Made by a program: the position numbers and the translations under genes. Shown here in pieces: positions 1-8,525 of a DNA stretch of 64,000 nt. The DNA is from Stutzerimonas kirkiae (GTDB lineage: Bacteria; Pseudomonadota; Gammaproteobacteria; Pseudomonadales; Pseudomonadaceae). How positions within the stretch are numbered: the first letter of the stretch is position 1; the number at the start of each line of letters is the position of its first letter. The DNA is taken from the NCBI RefSeq assembly GCF_004327335.1, contig NZ_QJUO01000005.1:62001-126000 (forward strand), given 5' to 3'. Below the pieces are notes generated by a model. That model saw nothing but the letters and a program-made list of their open reading frames with translations, was not told where the DNA came from and did not search any database.

Positions 1-2
1 CT

Positions 3-14
3 GGGCGATCGCCC
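3..14. repeat. Short GGGCGATCGCCC palindrome at left edge
   Basis: A perfect 12-bp palindrome whose core GCGATCGC is also found in the outer arms of the long inverted-repeat elements at 24404-24575 and 61145-61307. It may be the end of another copy cut by the window edge. No gene is visible in positions 1-149. A weak hairpin (AGCCC near 96-100 pairing with GGGCT near 117-121, followed by TTTT) could end an upstream transcript. Confidence 0.35.
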
Positions 15-149
15 GCCACCTGACGCAACCCGAGCATGTCTGAGCGCCAGGGTCTTTCGCCGTTCGACCAGAAGCGCACACGGGCTCTTGCACGGAGCCC
101 ACGATGCCCATAGGCTCGGGCTTTTCAGCGCTGAAGAAGACAGACCGCC

Positions 150-623
150 ATGAATGCCATCATCGAACAACTGGCCAGCCAGCTCGACATCCAGCCGCAG
201 CAGGCTGAAAGCGCCGCGGGAAGCATCTTCAAACTGGTACGGGAACAGGCCCCCAGCGGGGACTTCCAGCAATTGCTCGCAGCCCTGCCACAGGTTGGCG
301 AGTGGATCGCCAGGGCCGGTAATGTCGAGGCCGCACCATCCGCCAGCGGTGGCCTGTTCGGTTCCGTGGGCGGCCTGCTCGGTGGCCTGGCCGGTGACAC
401 CGCGCAAGGCGGCATCGCCGGCGCCCTGGGCGAGCTGGCACGCACCGGCCTGAATGCCGACACCCTGGGCCGCTTCGTGCCTGCGCTGCTGGAACAGTTG
501 CGCCAGCATATCGACCCGGCCCTGCTGGAGAAGCTGCTGCAGGCCGTACCGGCCCTGTCGCAACTGTCCGGCAACGGTTCCGCCGCAGGTCTCGGCGGCC
601 TGCTGGGCGGGCTGCTCAAGTAG
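150..623 (+). CDS. Small DUF2780-like protein of unknown function
   Basis: 157 residues, starting at ATG 150. There is no signal peptide or clear membrane span. It is built from short helices separated by glycine-rich linkers (GGLFGSVGGLLGGLAG near 68-83 and a GLGGLLGGLLK tail), with a C-terminal repeat-like stretch of the form GRFVPALLEQL...LLEKLLQAVPAL. This matches my memory of DUF2780/DUF937-type proteins, whose function is not established. It stands alone upstream of dxs with about 250 bp between them, so no operon is implied. The family assignment is from recall and could not be searched; the reading frame itself looks real because of its strong GC-type codon pattern. Confidence 0.65.
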   Translation: MNAIIEQLASQLDIQPQQAESAAGSIFKLVREQAPSGDFQQLLAALPQVGEWIARAGNVEAAPSASGGLFGSVGGLLGGLAGDTAQGGIAGALGELARTGLNADTLGRFVPALLEQLRQHIDPALLEKLLQAVPALSQLSGNGSAAGLGGLLGGLLK

Positions 624-689
624 CCCACGGCCAGGAGCGGCCTGAAGCCGTCGCAGGGTGCGCCGTGTGCGCCGGCAAGCGCTGCGCCA

Positions 690-800
690 TCGCCGGGAGA
701 AGCTGGACGAAAAACACGGGCTGCCCGGTTCTTTCGTTCGGCCTCCAGCGCTCTTTTCGACGCTTCGCGACACATGGCGCGCTCGCCCCGTTCTGCGACC
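690..800. repeat. Diverged copy of the GCGATCGC-flanked inverted-repeat element
   Basis: The gap between the DUF2780-like gene and dxs contains AGCTGGACGAAAAACACGG and GGCCTCCAGCGCTCTTTTCG, close to the inner arms of the elements at 24404-24575 and 61145-61307. The copy is degraded and its outer arms are poor. At 652-674 there is also a half copy of the GGGTGCGCCGTGCGCACC repeat. A small inverted repeat GTTTAC/GTAAAC (818-837) lies just before dxs. Confidence 0.5.
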
Positions 801-871
801 ACCTGCGCTTAGAGCTTGTTTACGCTTTAAGGTAAACTGCCGCTCTTTTTTCCAATAAAACGATTCGCCTG

Positions 872-2770
872 ATGCCCAAGACGTTCCATGAGATCCCTCG
901 GGTCCGCCCGGATACTCCCGTGCTCGATCGCGCGGTCATGCCCGAACAACTGCGCCTGCTGGGCGAGGCCGATCTGCAAAGCCTGGCCGATGAGTTGCGC
1001 CAGGAGCTGTTGTTCGCCGTCGGGCAGACCGGTGGGCATTTCGGCGCAGGGCTCGGCGTCATCGAACTGACCATAGCCCTGCACTACGTCTTCGATACCC
1101 CGGACGACCGCCTGGTCTGGGATGTCGGCCACCAGGCCTATCCACACAAGATTCTCACCGGCCGCCGTGAGCGCATGGCCAGCCTGCGCCAGAAGGATGG
1201 CCTGGCCGCCTTCCCGCGGCGTAGCGAAAGCGAGTACGACACCTTCGGCGTCGGCCACTCCAGCACCAGCATCGGCGCGGCGCTGGGCATGGCCATCGCC
1301 AATCGCCTGCAAGGCAACCGGCGCAAGTCGGTGGCGGTGATCGGCGACGGCGCCCTGACCGCCGGCATGGCCTTCGAAGCGCTCAATCATGCGCCGGAAG
1401 TGAACGCCGACATGCTGGTGGTGCTCAACGACAATGACATGTCGATCTCGCACAACGTCGGCGGCATGTCCAACTACCTGGCGCGCATCCTCTCCAGCCG
1501 CACCTACAGCAGCATGCGCGAAGGCAGCAAGAAGGTGCTGTCGCGCCTGCCCGGCGCCTGGGAAATCGCCCGCCGCACCGAGGAATACGCCAAGGGCATG
1601 CTGGTACCCGGCACGCTGTTCGAGGAACTCGGCTGGAACTATATCGGCCCCATCGACGGCCATGACCTGCCGACCCTGATCGCCACCCTGCGCAATATGC
1701 GCGATTTGTCCGGCCCGCAGTTCCTGCATGTGGTGACCAAGAAGGGCAAGGGCTTCGCGCCCGCCGAGGCCGATCCCATCACCTGGCACGCGATCAGCAA
1801 GCTGGAGCCGCTGGACGCGCCGAAGATCGCCCAGGCGCCTGCCGGCCCACGCTACTCCAACATATTCGGCCAGTGGCTGTGCGACATGGCCGAGGCCGAC
1901 CCGCGCCTGGCCGGCATCACCCCGGCGATGAAGGAAGGCTCCGACCTGGTGGCCTTCAGCGAGCGCTTTCCGGAACGCTATTTCGATGTCGCCATCGCCG
2001 AGCAGCACGCGGTCACCCTCGCCGCCGGCATGGCCTGCGAAGGCACCAAGCCGGTGGTGGCGATCTACTCGACCTTCCTGCAGCGCGCCTACGACCAGTT
2101 GATCCATGACGTGGCGGTGCAGAACCTCGACGTGCTGTTCGCCATCGACCGGGCCGGCCTGGTCGGCGAAGACGGCCCGACCCACGCCGGCAGTTTCGAC
2201 CTGTCCTACCTGCGTTGCATCCCCGGCATGCTGGTGATGACCCCCAGCGACGAGAACGAGCTGCGCCGCATGCTCACCACCGGCTATCTGTTCGATGGCC
2301 CGGCGGCGGTGCGCTACCCACGTGGCAGCGGCCCCAATGCGGCGATCGAGGCGGGGCTGGAGCCGCTGCCGATCGGCAAGGGCGTGGTCCGGCGCCAGGG
2401 CGATGGCCGCGTGGCCCTGCTGGTATTCGGCGTTCAGCTTGGCGAAGCCCTGCGGGCGGCGGAAGAATCCGATGCCACGGTGATCGACATGCGCTTCGTC
2501 AAGCCGCTGGACGCGACCCTGCTGCGCCAGACCGCCGACAGCCACCAGTTGCTGGTGACCATCGAAGAGAACAGCATCATGGGCGGCGCCGGCAGCGCGG
2601 TCGGCGAGTTCCTCAGCGCCGAAGGCATAACCAGGCCATTGCTGCACCTGGGCCTGCCCGATCAATACGTCGAACATGCCAAGCCGGCACAAATGCTCGC
2701 CGAGTGCGGCCTCGACCACCAGGGCATCGCCGCTTCGATCAGGACCAGGCTGGAACTGCTGGGGCTCTGA
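872..2770 (+). CDS. dxs: 1-deoxy-D-xylulose-5-phosphate synthase
   Basis: This thiamine-diphosphate enzyme condenses pyruvate with glyceraldehyde-3-phosphate, the first step of the MEP isoprenoid pathway; its product also feeds thiamine and pyridoxal synthesis. It is cytosolic. At 632 residues it has the normal family length. The thiamine-diphosphate motif runs from GDG (158-160) to NDN (186-188); [10 protein letters not shown] is near 84-93; and the pyrimidine-binding domain carries [15 protein letters not shown] near 373-388. The start is ATG 872. In pseudomonads dxs usually follows xseB-ispA, but here neither is next to it, so it is a single-gene unit. Confidence 0.97.
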   Translation: MPKTFHEIPRVRPDTPVLDRAVMPEQLRLLGEADLQSLADELRQELLFAVGQTGGHFGAGLGVIELTIALHYVFDTPDDRLVWDVGHQAYPHKILTGRRERMASLRQKDGLAAFPRRSESEYDTFGVGHSSTSIGAALGMAIANRLQGNRRKSVAVIGDGALTAGMAFEALNHAPEVNADMLVVLNDNDMSISHNVGGMSNYLARILSSRTYSSMREGSKKVLSRLPGAWEIARRTEEYAKGMLVPGTLFEELGWNYIGPIDGHDLPTLIATLRNMRDLSGPQFLHVVTKKGKGFAPAEADPITWHAISKLEPLDAPKIAQAPAGPRYSNIFGQWLCDMAEADPRLAGITPAMKEGSDLVAFSERFPERYFDVAIAEQHAVTLAAGMACEGTKPVVAIYSTFLQRAYDQLIHDVAVQNLDVLFAIDRAGLVGEDGPTHAGSFDLSYLRCIPGMLVMTPSDENELRRMLTTGYLFDGPAAVRYPRGSGPNAAIEAGLEPLPIGKGVVRRQGDGRVALLVFGVQLGEALRAAEESDATVIDMRFVKPLDATLLRQTADSHQLLVTIEENSIMGGAGSAVGEFLSAEGITRPLLHLGLPDQYVEHAKPAQMLAECGLDHQGIAASIRTRLELLGL

Positions 2771-3392
2771 GCGGCAGGCCTTTCAACGTCTTTGGCTAAA
2801 AGATGCGGGTTCCTTCATTACTCATGCCGTGGAAGCAAGTGTTCGCTCGAATCCTGAGCGAATTTGTAGGATGGGTTGAGCACAGCGATACCCATCGAGT
2901 GCATGCCCTGGGTATCACTACGCTCAACCCAGGCTACGAGAAAGCGGCGGGACAGAGACATTGAAAGGCATGCCTGTTAGAGCCAGGCCTTTCAACCTGT
3001 TTATGCGACTTGGAGGAAGATTCCGCTGCTGGGTGGGTCAAGCATATGGCCCCGGGCGCTTTGGATAGAGAACGGGTAGCGCCCGCCAGGGTGCTGTTGC
3101 GATGGCCCGGACTGCCTGGCCGGCCCTCTCCCGCGAGGGGAGAGGGCGACAGTCGGACGCGGAAAGGGGTACACCGCATCGCCCGCAAGCTGGGAATGAG
3201 CTGCCCACCGAGCTGAAAGCGCTATCGAACACCTTGAACGTGCATGCAAATGGGAGTCCAGGTGCCACGGTCGTTGGCCCACCCGCCCTTATCCCACAGG
3301 CACCGCTGAAAGTGGCAGTGCGGATGCCAGGACAAGACGTATATCTATGCATTAGCCCCTTGCGGAAGAAGGTCGGGGAGAGGAAGAGGCTT
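2771..3392. other. Gene-free gap with several repeats between dxs and scpB
   Basis: These 620 bp lie between the convergent dxs and scpB genes and contain no credible gene. They hold the 2865-2939 palindrome; a GCCCTCTCCC/GGGGAGAGGGC hairpin at 3123-3147; two copies of the phrase AGGCCTTTCAAC (near 2776 and 2986); and a fragment (GAAAGTGGCAGTGCGGATG, near 3309) of the repeat that is complete at 13592-13701. Such a pile-up of repeats is typical of a rearrangement-prone junction. Confidence 0.6.
2865..2939. repeat. Intergenic palindrome (TGTAGG...CTACG)
   Basis: A left arm with GGATGGGTTGAG...GCGATACCCA pairs with a right arm TGGGTATCAC...CTCAACCCAGGC, giving a long imperfect hairpin. From memory, repeats of this kind are scattered through several Pseudomonas genomes. 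It could act as a transcription end for dxs, but has no T-run. Confidence 0.6.
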
Positions 3393-4115
3393 TCAAGCCT
3401 CGCCGGACTCTTCCTCGCGCAGGTCGTCGAAGTCGGTCTTGAGGCCCTGCTCCATATCGTCCAGTTCGGCCAGCAGGCTGCGGAAGCTGGTTTTCTCCGC
3501 CGCCTCCGGCACCTGCGCCTGCTCCGTTGCCTCGGTGACCAGCGCCGCGTCCTGTTCCAGTACCGGCAAGGGCTCCGGCTCCATCTCGCGCAGCACCGCG
3601 AGCGGCGGCAGTTGGTCAAGGTTCTTCAGGTTGAAATGATCGAGGAAAGCCTTGGTGGTGGCGAACATCGCCGGGCGGCCAGGTACCTCGCGATGGCCGA
3701 CCACGCGAATCCACTCGCGCTCCTGCAGGGTCTTGATGATCTGGCTGTTGACCGCCACCCCACGCACATCCTCGATCTCGCCACGGGTGATGGGCTGCCG
3801 GTAGGCGATCAGCGCCAGTGTTTCCAGCAGGGCGCGGGAATAGCGCTGCGGACGCTCCTCCCAGAGCCGCCCGACCCACGGCGAAAAGCGCTCGCAGACT
3901 TGCAGACGGTAACCACTGGCCACCTCCTTGAGCTCGAAGGCGCGCCCCTTGCACGAACGCCCCAGCACCTCCAGCGCCTTCTTCAGCAATGCCGGCGCGG
4001 GCCGCTCGGCCTCGTCGAACAGTTCGCCCAGGCGCTCCAGCGACAGCGGCTTGCCCGCCGTCAGCAGGAAGGCCTCGAGCAGCGAGGCCAGGTCTTTGGG
4101 GTCGGACAGGTTCAC
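3393..4115 (-). CDS. scpB: Segregation and condensation protein B
   Basis: This is the kleisin-associated winged-helix subunit of the SMC-ScpAB condensin, which compacts and segregates the chromosome. It has 240 residues. Two winged-helix domains occupy about residues 1-175, with the family stretch LLETLALIAYRQPITRGEIE and RPAMFATTKAFLDHFNL. The tail (about 190-240) is acidic and probably disordered. The ATG overlaps the scpA stop codon by 4 bp (ATGA), so the two are translationally coupled. rluB, which often follows scpB, is absent; the next gene is the convergent dxs. Confidence 0.96.
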   Translation of the reverse strand: MNLSDPKDLASLLEAFLLTAGKPLSLERLGELFDEAERPAPALLKKALEVLGRSCKGRAFELKEVASGYRLQVCERFSPWVGRLWEERPQRYSRALLETLALIAYRQPITRGEIEDVRGVAVNSQIIKTLQEREWIRVVGHREVPGRPAMFATTKAFLDHFNLKNLDQLPPLAVLREMEPEPLPVLEQDAALVTEATEQAQVPEAAEKTSFRSLLAELDDMEQGLKTDFDDLREEESGEA

Positions 4116-4939
4116 AGCGGCTGCACCTCGGTTTCTTCATCCACACGGATTCTGACGTGGATCGCCGCAAAAGGCTCGTTCTGCACCAGTTCGACCAGCG
4201 ACTCCTTGATCAGCTCGAGCACCGCCATGAAAGTCACCACCACCCCCAGCCGCCCCTCCTCCACAGTGAACAGGCTGGCGAAGGCGACGAAACCACCGCC
4301 CTTGAGACGCTCCAGCACTTCGCTCATGCGTTCGCGGGTGGAAAGCGTCTCACGGGTGATCTGGTGGCTTTCGAACATATCGGCGCGCCGCAACACCTCC
4401 GCCATCGACAGCAGCAACTCCTCCAGCGCGACCTCCGGCAACAGCTTGCGCACCCGTACGTGGGGCGCCTCCAGGCGTGGCAGATGAAGATCGCGACCGA
4501 GCCGCGGCAACTCGTCGATGCCCGCGGCGGCCGCCTTGAAGCGCTCGTACTCCTGCAGGCGGCGAATCAGCTCGGCGCGCGGATCGTGCTCTTCCTCCTC
4601 GCTCTCGGTCGAGCGCGGCAGCAACATGCGCGACTTGATTTCCGCCAGTAGCGCGGCCATCACCAGGTATTCGGCGGCCAGTTCCAGGCGCGCCGATTTC
4701 ATCAGTTCGACATAGCCCATGTACTGGCGGGTGATCTCCGCCACCGGAATATCGAGAATGTCGATATTCTGCTTGCGGATCAGGTAGAGCAACAGGTCGA
4801 GCGGTCCCTCGAAGGCGTCGAGAAACACCTCCAGCGCATCCGGCGGGATATACAGGTCCTGCGGCAGTTGCTCGAGGGCTTCGCCATAGACCAGAGCCAG
4901 GCGCAATTGCTCCGGCTGGGCGATATCGCTTTCAGTCAC
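4112..4939 (-). CDS. scpA: Segregation and condensation protein A (kleisin)
   Basis: This kleisin subunit bridges the SMC heads and recruits ScpB. It has 275 residues. The N-terminal kleisin domain begins at FEGPLDLLLYLIRKQNIDI (about 43-61), followed by the MAALLAEIKSRMLLP helix, and the protein ends with a winged-helix region. The first 35 residues form a short extension before the conserved domain. It lies 45 bp downstream of yciO and overlaps scpB. The SMC partner is encoded nearby at 9521-13009, also on the minus strand. Confidence 0.96.
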   Translation of the reverse strand: MTESDIAQPEQLRLALVYGEALEQLPQDLYIPPDALEVFLDAFEGPLDLLLYLIRKQNIDILDIPVAEITRQYMGYVELMKSARLELAAEYLVMAALLAEIKSRMLLPRSTESEEEEHDPRAELIRRLQEYERFKAAAAGIDELPRLGRDLHLPRLEAPHVRVRKLLPEVALEELLLSMAEVLRRADMFESHQITRETLSTRERMSEVLERLKGGGFVAFASLFTVEEGRLGVVVTFMAVLELIKESLVELVQNEPFAAIHVRIRVDEETEVQPL

Positions 4940-4984
4940 CGGCTTTCGCCCTCACGAACTAGCGCCCCCACGAATGATGTGCCG

Positions 4985-5608
4985 TCATGCCATGAAGGGA
5001 GCCGGGTCGCCGCAACCGACGCGCACCACCTGCGGCTGGTCATCGACCAGGCTGATCACCGTGGACGCTTCGATACCGCCATAACCGCCATCGATGATCA
5101 GGTCGACATGATGCTCCAGCGTATCGCGCATCTCATACGGGTCGCTCATCGGCAGCGTCTCGCCCGGCATGATCAGGCTGACGCTCATCAGCGGCTCGCC
5201 CAGCTCGGCCAGCAGCGCCTGGGCGATCGGCAGGGCCGGTACACGCAGGCCGATGGTGCGCCGCTTGGGATGCAGCAGCATGCGCGGGACTTCGCGGGTG
5301 GCCGAGAGAATCAGGGTGTAAGGCCCCGGCAGCAGGGTCTTGAGCAAACGGAAGGCTTTGGTGTCCACCTTGGCGAAGGAGCCCAGTTGCGACAAATCCT
5401 GGCAGGCCAAGGTGAAGTTGTGCTTGTCGTCGAGCTGGCGCAGGCGGCGAATCCGCTCGATACCACTCTTGTTGCCAATGGCACAGCCGAGGGCGTAGGA
5501 AGAATCGGTGGGGTACACCACCACCCCGCCATCCCGGATGATCTCCACCGCCTGCCGGATCAGCCGCGCCTGCGGGTTTTCCGGGTGAATCTGAAAGAAC
5601 TGACTCAT
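4985..5608 (-). CDS. yciO: YciO-type Sua5/YrdC/YwlC family protein
   Basis: 207 residues, the length of YciO. It is related to the enzymes that make threonylcarbamoyl-AMP for tRNA t6A37. Seen: the KxR/SxN-type nucleotide-binding core PTDSSYALGCAIGNK (about 33-47), LPGPYTLILSAT and RTIGLRVP. YciO proteins are paralogues of TsaC, and their in vivo role in t6A formation is uncertain, so tsaC should not be assumed missing elsewhere. It sits between the PHP phosphoesterase and scpA, the usual pseudomonad arrangement. Confidence 0.92.
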   Translation of the reverse strand: MSQFFQIHPENPQARLIRQAVEIIRDGGVVVYPTDSSYALGCAIGNKSGIERIRRLRQLDDKHNFTLACQDLSQLGSFAKVDTKAFRLLKTLLPGPYTLILSATREVPRMLLHPKRRTIGLRVPALPIAQALLAELGEPLMSVSLIMPGETLPMSDPYEMRDTLEHHVDLIIDGGYGGIEASTVISLVDDQPQVVRVGCGDPAPFMA

Positions 5609-5654
5609 GCTGCTTTCCTATACCTCATCTGCCCACCATCCCTATCCCACTGCC

Positions 5655-5713
5655 AGAGCGATCGCGCCATGCCGTCATTCGCGGGCAAGGTGCTTCGATA
5701 AAAGCGCGGCCCC
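5655..5713. repeat. Left half of the GCGATCGC inverted-repeat element
   Basis: The phrases GAGCGATCGCGCCATGCCGT and GGCAAGGTGCTTCGATAAAA match the left half of the complete elements at 24404 and 61145. The right half is missing. It fills the gap between yciO and the PHP gene. Confidence 0.65.
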
Positions 5714-5715
5714 GC

Positions 5716-6564
5716 TCACCGCCCATGCCCGAAACGCTCCCAGAGTGGCGTCAATCCGGCCGGCAGCTCACGGTACAAGCCCAGCTCGGACCACTCGCCC
5801 GGCGCATGGAAATCACTGCCGACACTGGCCATCAGGCCGAACTCGCGGGCCAGGATCGACAGCCCGCCCACCTGCTCGTGGGGTTGCAGCCCATTGACCA
5901 CTTCCAGCGCATGGCCGCCGGCCTGGACGAAATCGACGACCAGTCTACGCCGTTTGCTGCGTGTCAGGTCATATTGCCAGGGGTGTGCCAGGCTCACCCA
6001 GGCACCGGCCTGGCGCAGCGTCGCCACGGTCTGCTCGAGGCTCGGCCAGTGCTGCTTGACATCCCCCAGCTTGCCGGAGCCCAGCCATTTGCGGAACGCC
6101 TCGGCACGATCGCGCACATGCCCGGCGCGCACCAGGAACTCCGCGAAATGCGGGCGGGCGGGCGCATTGCCACTGTCCCCCAGCTCCATCTGCACCGCCC
6201 GCGCGCCCTCCAGTGCGCCCGGCATGCCCTTGGCCTGCAGGCGCTGGGCGATCAGTTCGGCCCGCCGCCAGCGCCCTTCATGCAGGGCCGCGATGGCCTC
6301 GCACAAGGCCGGCGCCTGCGGGGAAAAGTCATAGCCCAACACATGGATGGTGGCGCCCGACCACAGGCACGACAGCTCGATGCCGTTCACCAGGCGCATC
6401 TCCAGCGCAGTAGCCGTTGCCCGCGCTTCGTCCAGGCCTTCCAGGGTATCGTGGTCGGTCAGCGCCAGCAGCTCCACCCCCCGTTCATGGGCACGCCGCA
6501 CCAGCAACGCGGGAGCCAGCACACCATCGGAAGCCGTGCTGTGGCAATGCAGGTCTACAGTCAT
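5716..6564 (-). CDS. rnm: PHP-domain phosphoesterase (RNase AM / 3',5'-nucleoside bisphosphate phosphatase family)
   Basis: A metal-dependent phosphoesterase of the YciV/TrpH/RNase AM group, which acts on short RNA 5' ends or on 3'-phosphoadenosine-type nucleotides. The chosen start gives 282 residues; the frame is open further upstream, but conservation begins here and a GGAGA box lies about 11 bases before the ATG. Metal ligands are visible: DLHCHSTASDG (4-14), TDHDT (37-41), and later LAHPW and GSDFHAPGEW. It heads the minus-strand group with yciO and scpAB. Confidence 0.9.
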   Translation of the reverse strand: MTVDLHCHSTASDGVLAPALLVRRAHERGVELLALTDHDTLEGLDEARATATALEMRLVNGIELSCLWSGATIHVLGYDFSPQAPALCEAIAALHEGRWRRAELIAQRLQAKGMPGALEGARAVQMELGDSGNAPARPHFAEFLVRAGHVRDRAEAFRKWLGSGKLGDVKQHWPSLEQTVATLRQAGAWVSLAHPWQYDLTRSKRRRLVVDFVQAGGHALEVVNGLQPHEQVGGLSILAREFGLMASVGSDFHAPGEWSELGLYRELPAGLTPLWERFGHGR

Positions 6565-6720
6565 TCTCAGGAAATCTCCGGGGCTGCGATGCCCCATGCA
6601 TGCTCGATCCCGGGCACGCGGCCCGATCCGTGCAATTGACCACGTCGCACCGGGCTCGTGCCCTCGATGCGTCGGCACCCAGTGCCGGGGCGGTGGAAAT
6701 GACGGAACGCGCCAATGGCA

Positions 6721-6748
6721 TTCCGATCGAAGCGCGGTTTGCTATTAT
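6721..6748 (+). promoter_or_regulatory. Possible promoter upstream of yciI
   Basis: TATTAT at 6743-6748 resembles a -10 box. The paired -35 (TTCCGA at 6721, 16-bp spacer) is weak. The 318-bp divergent region 6565-6882 between the PHP gene and yciI holds no gene and must carry the promoters of both. Confidence 0.25.
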
Positions 6749-6882
6749 GCAGGCCATGTGACACTTCTGGCTTGCATCGTGAAACTTTTGTCACGTGGCG
6801 TTCCCTGCGCTGCCAGCCAGTCGCCAGGCGACACATTACATGCACCAGGGGCCTGGCACCCCATCGACGACAAGGAATGACC

Positions 6883-7182
6883 ATGCTCTACGCCATCATC
6901 GCAACCGACGCGCCCGGCTCGCTGCCCAGTCGCAAGGCCACCCGCCCGGCGCATCTCGAACGGCTCCAGGCCCTGCTGGACGAGGGCCGCCTGGTCCTGG
7001 CCGGCCCCCATCCGGCCATCGACAGCGAAGACCCGGGCGAAGCCGGCTTCAGTGGCAGCCTGGTGGTCGCCCAATTCGAATCCCAGCAGGCAGCGGAAGA
7101 CTGGGCGAAGGCCGACCCCTATGCCAGCGCCGGCGTCTACGCCAGTGTCCAGGTAAAACCATTCAAGCGAGTATTTCCCTGA
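6883..7182 (+). CDS. yciI: YciI family protein
   Basis: 99 residues, starting [13 protein letters not shown] at ATG 6883, with AAGGA at 6872-6876 as ribosome binding site; an in-frame ATG six bases earlier is less well placed. YciI proteins are ferredoxin-like alpha/beta dimers with a conserved His (H24 here, in RPAHLERLQ) and acidic residue near the proposed active site. Their substrate is not known, although the fold resembles muconolactone isomerase and EthD. The stop codon abuts an inverted-repeat element. Confidence 0.93.
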   Translation: MLYAIIATDAPGSLPSRKATRPAHLERLQALLDEGRLVLAGPHPAIDSEDPGEAGFSGSLVVAQFESQQAAEDWAKADPYASAGVYASVQVKPFKRVFP

Positions 7183-7348
7183 GAACCTGTTCAAAGTCTG
7201 CCGCGCGTCGTTCCCAAGGGGCGAGCGTAACGAGTCATGTTCATTCACTACTTGTAGACTGCGCCTCTTCGCTGTTCCGATCGCTCGCAGTCTGTCGTTA
7301 ACGTAGCGCCTTGCATGGCTCTGGCCCGCGAGACTTTGCACAGGTTCT
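7182..7348. repeat. MITE-like element with 18-bp terminal inverted repeats
   Basis: The termini AGAACCTGTTCAAAGTCT (7182-7199) and AGACTTTGCACAGGTTCT (7331-7348) are inverted repeats with one mismatch. The 131-bp interior has no open frame of interest. The left end starts inside the yciI stop codon. The structure resembles a small non-autonomous insertion. Confidence 0.6.
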
Positions 7349-7386
7349 GAGACATCATTCCAAGCCTACCGCCTTCAGGAGTTCCG

Positions 7387-7746
7387 ATGCGTAAAGGTTC
7401 GCTGTTCCTAGTGCTTCTCCTGTCATTCGCGCCAATGCTGCATGCCGAGGAAACGCCCGCCAACGCCAACGCCAACGCCGTGGAGCCTGCCCTAGAGCCC
7501 TCCGCGGAACTGAATGCGCGGCTGGCCACCATAGAAGCGCAAAGCGCCAAGAGCCAGTTGGCCAAACTGCAGCAGGAAAACCAGCAACTCAGGCAATTGC
7601 TGCAACAGCAGGAGGAACAGAGCCTGTTCCCCAAGCTGACCGAACAACAGCAGTGGTTCGCCATCGGCGGCGGCGTCGGCGCACTGGCCTTCATGTTCGG
7701 CGTACTGGTCGCGCGCGGTCGTCGCCGTAGCCAATGGCTGAACTGA
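7387..7746 (+). CDS. Small secreted/anchored coiled-coil membrane protein
   Basis: 119 residues. A signal peptide covers 1-20 (cleavage likely after MLHA). An Asn/Ala/Pro-rich linker is followed by a Gln/Leu-rich coiled coil from about 41 to 80 (QLAKLQQENQQLRQLLQQQ). One membrane span lies at about 91-109, followed by a basic tail RGRRRSQWLN. The likely topology is a periplasmic coiled coil anchored in the inner membrane by its C-terminus. It ends 3 bp before the response regulator, so the two are surely cotranscribed. I know no function. Similar proteins next to CpxR-like genes in pseudomonads suggest an envelope role (inference). Confidence 0.85.
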   Translation: MRKGSLFLVLLLSFAPMLHAEETPANANANAVEPALEPSAELNARLATIEAQSAKSQLAKLQQENQQLRQLLQQQEEQSLFPKLTEQQQWFAIGGGVGALAFMFGVLVARGRRRSQWLN

Positions 7747-7749
7747 CCC

Positions 7750-8430
7750 ATGAGCGAACTGCTACTGATCGACGATGACCAGGAGCTATGCGAGCTGCTG
7801 GCCCGCTGGCTGACCCAGGAAGGCTACAACGTCCAGGCCTGCCATGATGGCCAGAGCGCCCGTGCCGCGCTCGCGCAGCAGCAACCGGCCGCTGTGATAC
7901 TCGATGTGATGCTCCCCGACGGCAGCGGCCTGGAACTGCTCAAGCAGTTGCGAAACGACCACCCGGAACTGCCGGTGCTGATGCTGTCGGGCCGCGGCGA
8001 ACCCCTGGATCGCATCCTGGGCCTGGAGCTGGGTGCCGACGACTACCTGTCCAAGCCCTGCGACCCGCGCGAACTGACCGCCCGCTTGCGCGCCGTGCTA
8101 CGGCGCAGCCTGCCGCCCAGCACGCCGAGCCAACTGGAACAGGGCGACCTGTGCTACAGCCCGGCGCGAGGCGTGGCCAGCGTCGGCGGCCACGAAATCA
8201 GCCTGACGCTGTCGGAGGGCCGCATCCTCGAAGCCCTGATCGCCCAACCGGGCGAGCCGCTGGACAAGCAAGCGCTGGCGCAACTGGCCCTGGGCCGCAA
8301 GCTGACGCTCTATGACCGCAGCCTGGACATGCATGTCAGCAACCTGCGCCGCAAGCTCGGCCCCCACCCTGACGGACGCCCACGCATCATCGCGCTGCGC
8401 AGCCGGGGTTACCTCTATTCGCCGGAATAG
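7750..8430 (+). CDS. OmpR/CpxR-type response regulator, no adjacent kinase
   Basis: 226 residues. The receiver domain (about 1-118) has acidic residues DDD at 8-10, the phosphoacceptor D52 in ILDVMLPDG and a Lys in YLSKPCDP. The C-terminal winged helix (about 130-226) has the OmpR pattern ending SNLRRKLGP...IIALRSRGYLY. It is most like CpxR. In related genomes a CpxP-like gene and a CpxA-like kinase follow, but here a strong bidirectional terminator and the convergent zipA follow directly, so the regulator has no partner in this window. It probably binds DNA to control envelope genes. Confidence 0.9.
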   Translation: MSELLLIDDDQELCELLARWLTQEGYNVQACHDGQSARAALAQQQPAAVILDVMLPDGSGLELLKQLRNDHPELPVLMLSGRGEPLDRILGLELGADDYLSKPCDPRELTARLRAVLRRSLPPSTPSQLEQGDLCYSPARGVASVGGHEISLTLSEGRILEALIAQPGEPLDKQALAQLALGRKLTLYDRSLDMHVSNLRRKLGPHPDGRPRIIALRSRGYLYSPE

Positions 8431-8458
8431 CAGGGACGGCAGCACAGGATAAAAGCAC

Positions 8459-8512
8459 AGCCGAATGAAAACACCACCCGCCCCGGAGGACTGGTGGTGT
8501 TTTCATTCGGCT
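8459..8512. terminator. Strong bidirectional hairpin between response regulator and zipA
   Basis: Twenty-base arms (8459-8478 and 8493-8512) pair perfectly around a 14-base loop. Both flanks carry A/T-containing stems (GAAAACACC / GGTGTTTTC). It separates two convergent genes and fits a shared terminator. Confidence 0.8.
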
Positions 8513-8525
8513 CTTGTCGCTTGGT

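Noticed and set aside
4985-5608. YciO gene as TsaC (threonylcarbamoyl-AMP synthase)
   Set aside because: Length, the position beside scpAB and the core sequence fit the YciO paralogue, which is usually not the essential TsaC.
7182-7348. Inverted-repeat element as an insertion sequence
   Set aside because: Only 167 bp with no transposase; it can be at most a non-autonomous element.
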